Source of the DNA: Trypanosoma brucei gambiense DAL972
Lineage: Eukaryota; Euglenozoa; Kinetoplastea; Trypanosomatida; Trypanosomatidae
Assembly (NCBI RefSeq): GCF_000210295.1
Contig: NC_026744.1
Location: 124,001-188,000 of the forward strand
Length of the DNA stretch: 64,000 nt
Direction: 5' to 3'
Every line of letters starts with the position of its first letter. Positions within the stretch are counted from its first letter, which is position 1. The position numbers were made by a program, and so were the translations under genes. The notes under the pieces were generated by a model. It did not search any database, had not been told where the DNA came from, and saw only the letters and a list, made by a program, of their open reading frames with translations. Below, piece after piece: positions 26,635 to 35,932 of this stretch.

Positions 26635-28343
26635 TTTCCGGCCTTCAGGATGGGGATGATAACACCAGTCTTCCATGCAAGCGGCACGACTTCCGTTCGT
26701 AGGCTCTCATTGAATAGCCTCAGAACAACATTCAGCGCTGTTCTACCGAGATGTTGCAGTGCCTCGTTGTATAAGCAATCAGGTACGGCTGCGGATCCAC
26801 TCGGTAGCAGTTTGATCGATCTCCGTAGTTCAGCCATCGTGATGGGACTGAACTCACTCGCTATCGTCTTTATTGGTGCCGGTGGGTGTGAGTCGGGGTG
26901 CCTTCTTGCGCGGGACGAGTACAGTTTACTGAACCTCTTAGCTTGACGGTAGTCCGTGATGGCCGCGTTATCTACAAGTACAGCCGGTGTGGTTAGTGGT
27001 CGTGGTGCATATACCTTCCTGACAATGTGCCAACTGCAGCAGTCTGACACCGCAAGTCTGGAGCATAGCGTGCTCCATCTCTTCTTTGTGGTACGGTCCA
27101 GGATCTGCTTACGCGTGGCTGCAAACTTTTCCCTTCGGTGGGAGGGTCCGTATCCAGCGATCTCTTCATCGAGTTTCGCGAGCTCAGGTGTCCAATGTGG
27201 TGGCGTTGCTCTGCAGCCACGGGGGACGGAGACCTTCGTCGCAATGCGGATGGCGGAGCTCAATTTCTGTTCCAGGGTGTTGACGTTCTTCTCTCTACCA
27301 ATTTTCCTGCAGAGCTCGTCAATCTTGAGACGGAAATTCCTCCAGTCAGCTTTTAGCCATGCGTACATGGGCTTTCGAAGCCGCGGGCAACTCAGTGCAT
27401 CTGTGCCGTCTCCAACGATAACGTCGAAAAATATGTGATGGTGATCGCTATCGGGAGAATACAGCGATGTCCACGTGTACACTGTGCAATTCCTTGACAG
27501 TGTCACATCAGGGGTGGACTCCCCGTGGTGGCGCGCGTACCTGGTGCACTCACCAGTGTTGCAGACCAGAAACTGGTTGTCAATGCACCACTGTGTGAGG
27601 GTTTCACCCTTGGTATTCGGTGGGCTCGCGCGATCCCATGCCAACGCGTGTGCGTTAGCGTCTGCACCGATGAGCTGGGCACCGTCAGTCGTCAGAAGTG
27701 TATCTAGGTCAGTTGCCTGTAAGGTGTGTTTTGGTGGGATGTATGCCGACGTGACAGTCAGCGCCGTTCCACGTGCAAGGTGAATTGTTGCATGCACTTG
27801 TTCAATGCGACCAACAACGGCCATACCGGTCTCGACTGGTAGGTCCTCCCTCACTAGTATTGATACACCACCTCCTTTGCAGTTACGAGCTATTCCGTGA
27901 TGTTGGTAGCCAGCAACGCTAAAGCAAGCCGCCTCTCCAGGCGTCATCCTTGTCTCGCTCAACAGACAAAAGGCGATCCGCTCATCAACAAGGGTTTTGT
28001 GGAGTGCTAATCTCTTTCCTTGAGATAGTCCGGCGCAGTTCCATTGCATCCCGCGCAACGACGGGCCGGGATTCTCTTCCACATCACCGGACAGCAGCAT
28101 CTTAGTGCGGATGATACTGCTGATGGCACGCTGGTACGTACCCAGGGACCGACAAATAAAAGACGGTGTCCCAGAAAGACGCTGCTGATCCCTGTACTGT
28201 ATGATGCCGTAGCCGGAGCAAAGAACTGTTCCAAACGAGAGGAACAATGACGTTCCGTCTGTGCAGAAAGCGAGTTTATGGGCCTTGGGGCCGCGGTGGT
28301 GTGGGTGATGTTTTCGTTGAATGAAAAGGCCCCGCCGGCTCAT
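26635..28343 (-). mobile_element. ingi: Ingi non-LTR retrotransposon, 5' part: 2A motif, APE endonuclease, start of RT
   Basis: An uninterrupted minus-strand frame runs from ATG 28343 to the gap (about 570 residues). After a 40-residue unfamiliar start it has the ingi leader, then the 2A-like SGDVEENPGP and the APE-type endonuclease. All endonuclease motifs are present: MQWNCAG (Asn), LSETRM (Glu), GADANAH (Asp, Asn) and SDHHH (Asp, His). The connector and the first RT segment (LPSGSAAVPDCLYNEAL, WKTGVIIPILKAG) follow and are cut by the gap. The domain shows no stop or frameshift, so it may be recent or under constraint, but the rest of the protein cannot be judged. The 5' end is unusual: upstream of about 28215 it no longer matches the ingi/RIME signature. 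Confidence 0.9.
28062..28121 (-). other. 2A-like ribosome-skipping peptide in the ingi leader
   Basis: A 20-codon stretch ending DVEENPGP. The D-x-E-x-N-P-G-P consensus is complete. 2A-like peptides of this family separate the leader from the endonuclease/RT protein during translation, so the downstream protein would begin with Pro. Confidence 0.85.
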
Positions 28344-28384
28344 TCGCGTTGCGCGGGAAGAAGGTCAAACCACCTCAGATGTGA

Positions 28385-29200
28385 ATGTTTTTGCTTACTG
28401 AAATAAAGCTGTGCTGTGCCAGTCTCGGCGTGTCCGGTGTTTGCGCACCTGAAACTTCCCTTTGTGGTGGAATATCTCCTTTAGGGACTGTTCGAGTATG
28501 TCGGGGGTTTTCAGGGACAGCGGGAACCTACTGCGCGCGGTGGATTGGGCTCATTTTCCAAGGCGGAGTGGTGCCGGTTCTTGGATGCACGGCCGGTCCG
28601 CAGCTGCGAGTTCGTCAGCGCCAGCCCTTCGGACCTCAGGGGGGGGAAGTTAGGGCCTGTTTCCCTTTCTAAATCCCCTCAACTACTGTTGGTTAAAAGA
28701 ATGCAGGGAGTAGAACCGGGGGGAGGGGGGAAACGTCGGGTCCGCCCCGCGTGAAAGCGGCTGGGGCGTACGACAGGCTTCGCGAGCTGGGGGCGGTTTT
28801 GTTTCGCGTGGGTCCGTTATATTTACCCCTTCCGTTTGTATCTCCACTAAAGAGAAAGTGGTGTCCCGATCCACACTGTATTGCTTCGCCGTGTGCAATT
28901 GCTGTGCCGCTGGGGAGTGCCTTACGGCGTCGTGGGACCGACGTGGCTCGGGGACTTAAGGTGCGCCCTTAAACACCGTGGCTGCTGCCTGGTCATGTGT
29001 TTATGCTTTGCGATGTGAGGCATTGTGGGGTCGGGCCTTTATGCGGACCCCGAGGCGTTAGTATGCTTGTTTCTCTCGATCCTCTCTGTTTGTGCGCGTA
29101 TGTTTTCCCCCTCCATGTTTTAGGGAGGGCGGTGGATGGGGAGATGTCACTGAACAACGTAGCTGTTGATTATTGCTGCTATGTTATTTTATTTTCCTAA
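28385..29200 (+). promoter_or_regulatory. GT/G-rich candidate Pol II start region for the rightward unit
   Basis: The plus strand is clearly enriched in G and T compared with either side, with G tracts at 28639-28646 (8 G), 28718-28723 and 28725-28730 (two runs of 6 split by one A). GT-rich sequence at divergent strand switches directs Pol II initiation and H2A.Z deposition in T. brucei. No protein-coding frame is convincing here. Exact start sites cannot be read from sequence. Confidence 0.45.
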
Positions 29201-29312
29201 GGCCACATTGTGGTGCCTAAATACCTGGGTTATCGTCACGCGCATTTATCATTTTTCTATTTAGCCTTTATGGCTGATCCTTCTTTCAAATACATTTGCT
29301 TGTTCTAGTTTC

Positions 29313-29336
29313 ATATATATATATATATATATATAT
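29313..29336. repeat. AT dinucleotide microsatellite
   Basis: Twelve uninterrupted AT units. Confidence 0.9.
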
Positions 29337-29562
29337 TGCAAATGGCAGCTTGGTACACTTGTTCCGTTGTCGGCGTGATTATTTTCAGAGCGTATATACA
29401 CCGCTTGTGGGTGATCGCAGTTTCAAGCCGGTTTACTTTTGTTTTTGAGGACATGTATTGGGGGTGTTACCACTTTTTTGTTAATTGATATTGTACACTT
29501 TTTTGTTTCGGTAAAAAGAAAAAAAAACAATGACAGTGATATTTTTTTTTTCGCTTACCTTC

Positions 29563-29582
29563 TATATATATATATATATATA
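29563..29582. repeat. TA dinucleotide microsatellite
   Basis: Ten uninterrupted TA units. Confidence 0.9.
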
Positions 29583-31621
29583 CTTGTCGGTGATACGTGT
29601 TTGTGTTTGGTGCTGATAATGCTTGCGCTGGGAGTTTCTTTTGTTGGCGTTTGTTTTCTCTGTAAATAAGATCGGCTTTCATTTCACTAATAGTCCTTGT
29701 AATATATCTTTTTTTCTTTTTTTTTTCTAGGGGGCCATTAGTGCATGTAAGGAGCACTCTTAAGGGAACTTTTGTCAGCAGAATAATCAATGGTAAGTGT
29801 TTTACTTTGGCCATTGCGAGTGCGCTGGACTTTGGGAGCTGGTACTGATACTTCTGTCTTGACGGATTTAAAAAAAAGACAAAAAACTTCACAACTATTT
29901 CCGAAAGAAAGTAAAGTTTATCCTCTCAAATCAAGTGCGGATCTGTCCCTTTGCACACGCGCTGGTTGACAATAGGTTGATGAGTGACATGTCTGATCAC
30001 CTTGTGGTGCGGGTCTTTATTAATTGTCTTGCACTTTATTGATTCATCTGTGCTTTGGCGACTTAGGCGGAGTAGAGGATTGCCAATTCCGTCCCTTGGA
30101 ATGGTTTACCGTCTTATTTTATTAACCCAGTTGTCTTATGTGTATTCCTTTGTCGCTTGGTGCGAGCTGTGGGTGGGATGCCGATCGTTTTTTCTTCTGC
30201 AACGGCAGAGAGTAGTGCTGATGGATATCGGTAAAGGGTGTTTGCTGCGTTGGTGAAGTGAGTATGTCGATAGAAGGGTACGCATATAATTCATATATCT
30301 GGTGCTTTTTCTTCTTATTGAGTAGCTTTTGAGAGCTCGGGACGGTAAAGTTAGTTGCCGCATTGGGTGTATGTTGTTCTGGTTTATTTCTGTTCAGATC
30401 CTTACGGTAAGCACGAAACCATTACACCTGGTATGCTTTAATCCGTTAATTCAGGCGGTTCCACATTTGGTTCAATCACTGAAATACAGCTGAATTTTTA
30501 AATTCTTGTTTTAAAATTACCTCACTTAATAAAAGGAAGGAAATGACACATCAAAGTAATGGAAATGTTGCATTGTACACCTGTGGGTGAGCTGATGAAG
30601 TAAAAAAATATGGACCCGCGCGTTAAAGCCGTTTGTTTCCATCAGCAATGCCCTCGTGTCGGTTGTTTTCCCTTTTTGTCTTTCAATTATTCCACTGTAA
30701 GTGGTTTGCTTGAATTACGGTTTGATAAAAGGAACTGATTCACCTGGGTGTCTGCCGTAGTCGGAAGGGTGGGCGGAAACGTTGCTGTTTTCTGTGAGGT
30801 AGTTAACTCTTTGCTGCTATAATCTTTACAATACCGTTTTAAGATGTGTATGTTATTTTTAGGTGTAGTTTCCTGGCATTTTTGTGGACAGATGATGTTT
30901 GTCTATGTTCATGGAACCAGTAAGTAGGAAAAGATGTATGAATTAACAAAAGGTATTTGTGCATCAGTGACTAGCGTTTTTTCCTCGTGTACAGTAATGT
31001 CTCTCTGGTACCGTTATTAATTGTTAGAGCGCGGTGCTGTGATCTCGGGTGTAACTACTGAATCTTTTTGTTTCCTTGCAGAAGTGTATGGCTCTTTCTG
31101 GAATAACACATATGTAATTATGCCATTGCTTACAGTGGAAGTAGGGGTGGCTAACATAATGATTTGTCCTTTTGATAACACTGTATTGAAGGAAGAATTA
31201 TCGCTCTTTTAGTTTTCCTGTTCTTTGTCTGTGGTCTTGTAAGTTGGTGATATTGTGTATTAAGCTTTCAAATTTTCTTTATAATTTGCAGTAGGCAGTT
31301 GTCTCTTGCGGTCATTTGGCCTACGGTATAGGATGTGTTAAGGTGTAGCTCACGTAAGTAATGTTCATGATCGAATTCTTTTTGATTTTCGTTTTCACAC
31401 ATTTGATCCTTAAAGACTCACACATGCCCTCTTTTTCATTATTATTATCTTGTTCATGAGTTGATGCGACATTGGTGGGTAGGGTTAGATGACCTTTTCT
31501 CTTTGACGCAATATGTCGCGGTTGTTACGTTCGCTTAGACACCAACGACTCTTGTTTGTTATTTATGTATATTTGGGTACAACCGTTTTTCATTCGTTTC
31601 CCTTTGTCTTATAGTAACTTC

Positions 31622-31642
31622 ATATATATATATATATATATA
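31622..31642. repeat. AT dinucleotide microsatellite upstream of eIF5A
   Basis: About ten AT units, 135 bases before the eIF5A ATG and upstream of its acceptor. Confidence 0.9.
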
Positions 31643-31721
31643 AATTTTAACGAGTTTGTATTTTTGTTTTCCTTACAATTATTGTAACCTACCATTCGGT
31701 TTATCACCCATACTATTATTA

Positions 31722-31746
31722 CCCTTATTTTTCTTTCTTGATATAG
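31722..31746 (+). promoter_or_regulatory. Predicted spliced-leader acceptor for eIF5A
   Basis: The tract cccttatttttctttcttg ends in gatatAG (AG 31745-31746). The leader would be 31 bases. Confidence 0.65.
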
Positions 31747-31777
31747 ACCTTGAGTTCTTCTGCTTTAAATCTACACA

Positions 31778-32278
31778 ATGTCTGACGATGAGGGACAGTT
31801 TGCCGAAGGCGGAGCGCAGGTGGGCTCTCTGACGTATCCGATGCAGGCAGGCGCTCTGAAAAAGGGCGGCTACATTTGCATTAATGGACGTCCGTGCAAG
31901 GTAATCGATCTTTCAGTCTCAAAAACTGGAAAACACGGTCATGCAAAGGTGAGCATCGTTGCTCTTGACATTTTCACCGGAAACAAGATGGAAGATCAGG
32001 CCCCCTCAACTCACAACGTTGAGGTGCCCTTCGTGAAAACTGCAACGTACAGCGTACTGGACATTCAGGAAGATCGTGAAGACCCCAGCAAGCCAGCCCA
32101 CCTTTCGCTCATGGACGATGAGGGTGAGACTCGGGATAACCTGGACATGCCTCCCAACGCGGAACTCGCAGGGCAAATCAAGGAACAGTTTGATGCAGGA
32201 AAGGACGTTTTGGTCGTTGTTGTTTCTGCTATGGGAATTGACCAGATTCTCAGTTTCAAGAATGCAGCCGAGCGATAA
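31778..32278 (+). CDS. EIF5A: Eukaryotic translation initiation factor 5A
   Basis: A 166-residue protein, about ten residues longer than most eIF5A, with an acidic start (MSDDEG). The N-terminal SH3-like barrel contains the hypusine loop [11 protein letters not shown]. Lys52 (TG-K-HG) is the residue converted to hypusine by deoxyhypusine synthase and hydroxylase, which uses spermidine. The C-terminal OB-like fold follows, ending in [14 protein letters not shown]. eIF5A relieves ribosome stalling at proline-rich and other slow motifs and helps termination. In trypanosomes hypusination is of interest because it depends on the polyamine pathway. It is the first gene of the rightward unit. Confidence 0.98.
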   Translation: MSDDEGQFAEGGAQVGSLTYPMQAGALKKGGYICINGRPCKVIDLSVSKTGKHGHAKVSIVALDIFTGNKMEDQAPSTHNVEVPFVKTATYSVLDIQEDREDPSKPAHLSLMDDEGETRDNLDMPPNAELAGQIKEQFDAGKDVLVVVVSAMGIDQILSFKNAAER

Positions 32279-32620
32279 GGCCATAAGTTCTAGGTTAATA
32301 TATTTTTTTCTTTATCTTTTTCTATACAATGTCTTAAAAGAAGAGTATGAGACACCCATGTTCTAAATTGTTAGCTGATTTTTTTGAGAATAGGGGTTAT
32401 GTAGCCCCGTGTCCGTGTTTGACGTTGTTGATGTAACTCTCGTGCTAAGAGGTCATGAAAATTTGCCTCTGCCAGCTTCTCTTTGTGCTTTACAAACGCA
32501 TACACACACAGAAAAAAAGGAGCGCATAACGAGCGGTTGTATATATGTATGTGTACGTACACAATAAGGGTAGAGGAGTGACTAGGAATACTTTCTTCGC
32601 GAGGATAAGGCCCTTTTAAT
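32279..32620. other. Intergenic spacer
   Basis: This is the eIF5A 3' UTR and the leader of the SNF2 gene. Candidate acceptors are weak (AG 32510-32511 and 32602-32603). Nothing else was recognised. Confidence 0.55.
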
Positions 32621-35575
32621 ATGACAAGCAAACATAGTGCTGTATTAACTATAACCGAAAAGGGTGATTGGAGAACTGCGAAAAATGGCGAGAAGGTATG
32701 GCGGTATATGGTGCAAACGGCACCGACGATGAGAGCTCGCTGCAGAAAATGTTCACAACCTATTTTAAAAGGTGACCTGAAATGGGGAACTCCTATACGT
32801 CATTCCCATGGAGCGTATGGGTGGATTACCGCCTGGCATCATGTGGGGTGTACGAGAATTGCTGAACGTAAGGGCTTTAGTGACATAGTACATGGAATAG
32901 ACTTACTTCCACCTGAGAAACGGGCGCAGGTCGTTGCGGAGGTGACATCCGACTCGATGCCTGAGCATTTACTACCTTTGAATCCTGACGATTTAGTAAA
33001 AAAACCTCTTCTTCCCGAAACTGAAGCACCAGCTGAGTTGCTAAGACCACTTCTTCGTTATCAAAAGGAGGGTCTTGGCTGGATGGTGTCACAGGAGTTG
33101 TCTCAAGTTAAGGGGGGAATATTGGCTGATGAAATGGGTATGGGTAAAACAATCCAGATGATCAGTCTTTTTCTCGCCCGTCGCCTCGTGGGACCTACAC
33201 TGGTTGTTTGCCCGGTTAGTTCAATGCTCCAGTGGGAATCTGAGGTGAAAGACCATGTGGTGTCCGGTTCCCTTTCGGTGGTAGTGGTGAGCCGTACCAA
33301 AAATGTGAGAAGGGATGATATTCAAAATGCTGATGTGGTTTTGACTACGTATCCGATGCTCGAACAGTCTTGGAGGGAGCTAGTCAATAAAAAAAGAGTT
33401 CCATGCCCTTACTGTCAACAGCTTTATTTGCCGCGGCAGCTTGTTGTGCACAATCGGTATTTTTGCGGGCCTCATGCAAAGAAAACTTCTAAACAGGCGA
33501 AGCGTGAAAAACGACAAGGTGGCACTGGTTCTTCTCCCACTCGAAAAGTTCAAGCAAAAGAAACGATTATGAAGGGGCTTCGTACGTTGCGTGTCGATGT
33601 TGACGATAACGCAGAGGAAGGGGAGGATTCTGTGTTCGAGGAAGGACCAAGGGGTATTGTTGGACCAATGGGCTTGTATCGTGAGCTCATGGTTGAGGCC
33701 GGGCGCAAAGTTAGGAGCCGTTGGGACCCCGCGTACGTGGGAAGTGACAGCAGTGGGGACACCAACAATTCTACCACAGAAAGTTCCACCTCATCGGAAC
33801 GGGATGACTCAGAGGAGGTATTGTCGAAAGAGGAGGTGGCCGATGACAAGCTTAGCTCGTTCCGGTGCTTGCACTGCGGGTTTCAGTTGCTACGATACCC
33901 ATTTTGCCCTAAGATAGGGCAATGTCACGTTCTCTCTGATTATATGAAACAAATAATTGAGACTGACGACGGTAGTGACGGCGTTGACCTATCTCAATCA
34001 GTTTTCCACTCAGTAACCTGGAGTCGGATTGTTCTGGACGAAGCTCATCGAATAAAAGGTAGCAACACAAGTACGTCAAGGGCTGCCTTTGCCTTGGTAG
34101 GTGAGCACAGGTGGTGCCTCACGGGAACCCCTCTACAAAATCGTGTAGGGGATGTGTACAGCCTTGTTCGTTTTCTACGGTTGGCGCCTTATGCAAGGTA
34201 TTATTGTGGAACTGAGGGGTGCTCCTGCTCGTCCTTTTCTCATCCATTTTCTGGAAATGATTTACGACACTGCATATTTTGTGGTCATGGACCGGTCCAA
34301 CATTATGCTTATTTTAATCGCCATATTTTAAATCCTATAATACGTTATGGTTACGTTGGCGACGGCAGGCGGGGAATGATGATGCTCTCTAATGAAATCC
34401 TCCAGAAGTGTATGCTGAGGAGGACGAAGGCCGAAAGAGCAAGCGACTTGCACTTGCCGCCAATGACCGTGGAAACATTCCAAGTAAAGCTGACCGATGA
34501 GGAGAGAAGCTTCTATGAGTCGTTGTACAAAAAAAGCACTGCCGCTTTTGATACCTTTGTTGAGAAAGGAACGGTGCTTCATAACTATGCCCACATCTTT
34601 CAACTTTTGAGTCGTTTGAGGCAGGCTTTGGATCACCCACTGATTGTCATTAATTCTATGAATGTCGGTGGCTCGTCGTGCTCGAAGGGGGTGTGTGGAA
34701 TTTGCACTGAGAGTTGTGAAGAGAACTCAGTACAGGTTGACCCTTGTAAGCATACCTTCCACCGGATTTGTCTTTCGCAATTTGTCGAAAGCCAACCTTT
34801 GAAGGAATATAATTGCCCTGTGTGTTATGTGGCTATCAACATCGACCTGCGGAGTCTACACTCAGGGTGGGACGAAGACGGTGCCCAACCTGTTCTTCCT
34901 CCAGAGTTAGTTCACTCAGACAACGAAAGCGATGAAAACAACGTTGAGGAGGAAAGTAAAGGGAGGAAACTGGATGATTCTGCGGAGGGGAAATCCGCTC
35001 GAGCGAGATCGGTCAAGAAACGAGGCATACTCTCCCGGATTGATTCATCAAGACCTCTTCGAGGGACGAAACTGGATGCCATAACAGAATACATTTGCAG
35101 CATTCCAGAGGAGGAAAAGGTAATTGTGTTTTCTCAATTTGGGGATACTCTGGACCTCATTCAGTTGTGGTTACAGAAGGTGAAAGTAAAGACGGTGAAA
35201 CTTGTGGGGTCGCTCATGTTATCGCAGCGGCAAGCGGTTCTCAGGGCTTTCTTGCATGATAAGAGCGTTCGAGCCATTCTTATTTCTCTCAAGGCCGGTG
35301 GGGAGGGTTTAAATTTACAAATTGCTAACCATGTTGTACTTGTTGATCCTTGGTGGAATCCCGCGGTTGAAATGCAGGCGGCGCAGCGAGCCCATCGTAT
35401 TGGGCAGACGCGACCCGTTCGCGTGGTCCGTTTTGTCACTGAACGTTCTGTAGAGGAGCGCATGTTGGAGTTACAAGAAAAGAAGATGCTGGTTATTGAG
35501 GGGACTATCGATGGTAAGGTAAGTTCGCTGCAGAGTCTTAGCGAGGATGATCTTCAGTTTCTGTTCACGAGGTAG
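32621..35575 (+). CDS. Rad5/Rad16-type SNF2 ATPase with RING finger and N-terminal PARP-type zinc finger
   Basis: A 984-residue protein. Residues 41-77 form a PARP-type zinc finger (C41-x2-C44...H74-x2-C77, with CRKCSQPILKGDLKWG and the closing WHHVGC). The SNF2 N-lobe follows: RYQKEGLGWM, Walker A D170-EMGMGKT-177, and the DEAH box in IVLDEAHRIKG near 472. The N-lobe is split by an acidic, low-complexity insertion and Cys pairs (about 265-450). The RING (CGIC...C.H.FHRIC...CPVC) spans about 690-735, inside the helicase as in Rad5, Rad16 and HLTF. The C-lobe has the VIVFSQF, GGEGLNL and QAAQRAHRIGQTRPV motifs. Rad16-type proteins act in global-genome nucleotide excision repair and Rad5-type in replication damage bypass by PCNA ubiquitylation. 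No HIRAN domain is seen, which favours Rad16. The PARP-type finger, a DNA-break or nick sensor elsewhere, is an unusual addition. Confidence 0.95.
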   Translation: MTSKHSAVLTITEKGDWRTAKNGEKVWRYMVQTAPTMRARCRKCSQPILKGDLKWGTPIRHSHGAYGWITAWHHVGCTRIAERKGFSDIVHGIDLLPPEKRAQVVAEVTSDSMPEHLLPLNPDDLVKKPLLPETEAPAELLRPLLRYQKEGLGWMVSQELSQVKGGILADEMGMGKTIQMISLFLARRLVGPTLVVCPVSSMLQWESEVKDHVVSGSLSVVVVSRTKNVRRDDIQNADVVLTTYPMLEQSWRELVNKKRVPCPYCQQLYLPRQLVVHNRYFCGPHAKKTSKQAKREKRQGGTGSSPTRKVQAKETIMKGLRTLRVDVDDNAEEGEDSVFEEGPRGIVGPMGLYRELMVEAGRKVRSRWDPAYVGSDSSGDTNNSTTESSTSSERDDSEEVLSKEEVADDKLSSFRCLHCGFQLLRYPFCPKIGQCHVLSDYMKQIIETDDGSDGVDLSQSVFHSVTWSRIVLDEAHRIKGSNTSTSRAAFALVGEHRWCLTGTPLQNRVGDVYSLVRFLRLAPYARYYCGTEGCSCSSFSHPFSGNDLRHCIFCGHGPVQHYAYFNRHILNPIIRYGYVGDGRRGMMMLSNEILQKCMLRRTKAERASDLHLPPMTVETFQVKLTDEERSFYESLYKKSTAAFDTFVEKGTVLHNYAHIFQLLSRLRQALDHPLIVINSMNVGGSSCSKGVCGICTESCEENSVQVDPCKHTFHRICLSQFVESQPLKEYNCPVCYVAINIDLRSLHSGWDEDGAQPVLPPELVHSDNESDENNVEEESKGRKLDDSAEGKSARARSVKKRGILSRIDSSRPLRGTKLDAITEYICSIPEEEKVIVFSQFGDTLDLIQLWLQKVKVKTVKLVGSLMLSQRQAVLRAFLHDKSVRAILISLKAGGEGLNLQIANHVVLVDPWWNPAVEMQAAQRAHRIGQTRPVRVVRFVTERSVEERMLELQEKKMLVIEGTIDGKVSSLQSLSEDDLQFLFTR

Positions 35576-35932
35576 GTCGTGGACTGCAGCCCGCCTTTCT
35601 GCCTTCTGTTCAAAAAAAAAACAACAAAAAACAATCCTATTAATGTGTTTGTTATCTCTTTTCTAAAATTCAGTGTGAACGGCGACTTTGGTTGTGTGTG
35701 CTGCACTTGAAAAGGGTAAATACATGGTGTTCCACTAGGTCATCCAACATTACCTCGTTGAGTGGTCAATGTTAACTCTAAACGAAGAACTCTCCGTGCT
35801 TTGAATTAGTTTCTGTTTTCTTTTTTTTTTTTTTCGTACTGGTATTAGTGGTGGAGGAAAAAATTTTAAAGGGTGATTTATAATCGCAACAACAGGATAT
35901 ATATACAAGCTTAAAGGACCCATACTGTCAGA
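35576..35932. other. Intergenic spacer
   Basis: This is the SNF2 gene 3' UTR and the PP2C leader. A T tract (about 35817-35834) is the likely splice signal, with several AGs downstream. Confidence 0.55.

Larger units (their letters stand above)
29201..31777. other. Right part of the strand-switch region and eIF5A leader
   Basis: AT-rich, low-complexity sequence with AT dinucleotide runs and many T tracts. No supported gene: frames at 29439-29669, 29984-30256 and 31021-31212 open with non-ATG codons or lack acceptors. The eIF5A acceptor lies at its end. Confidence 0.6.

Noticed and set aside
29439..31212. Small plus-strand frames upstream of eIF5A
   Set aside because: T-rich, mostly non-ATG starts, no acceptor fitting.
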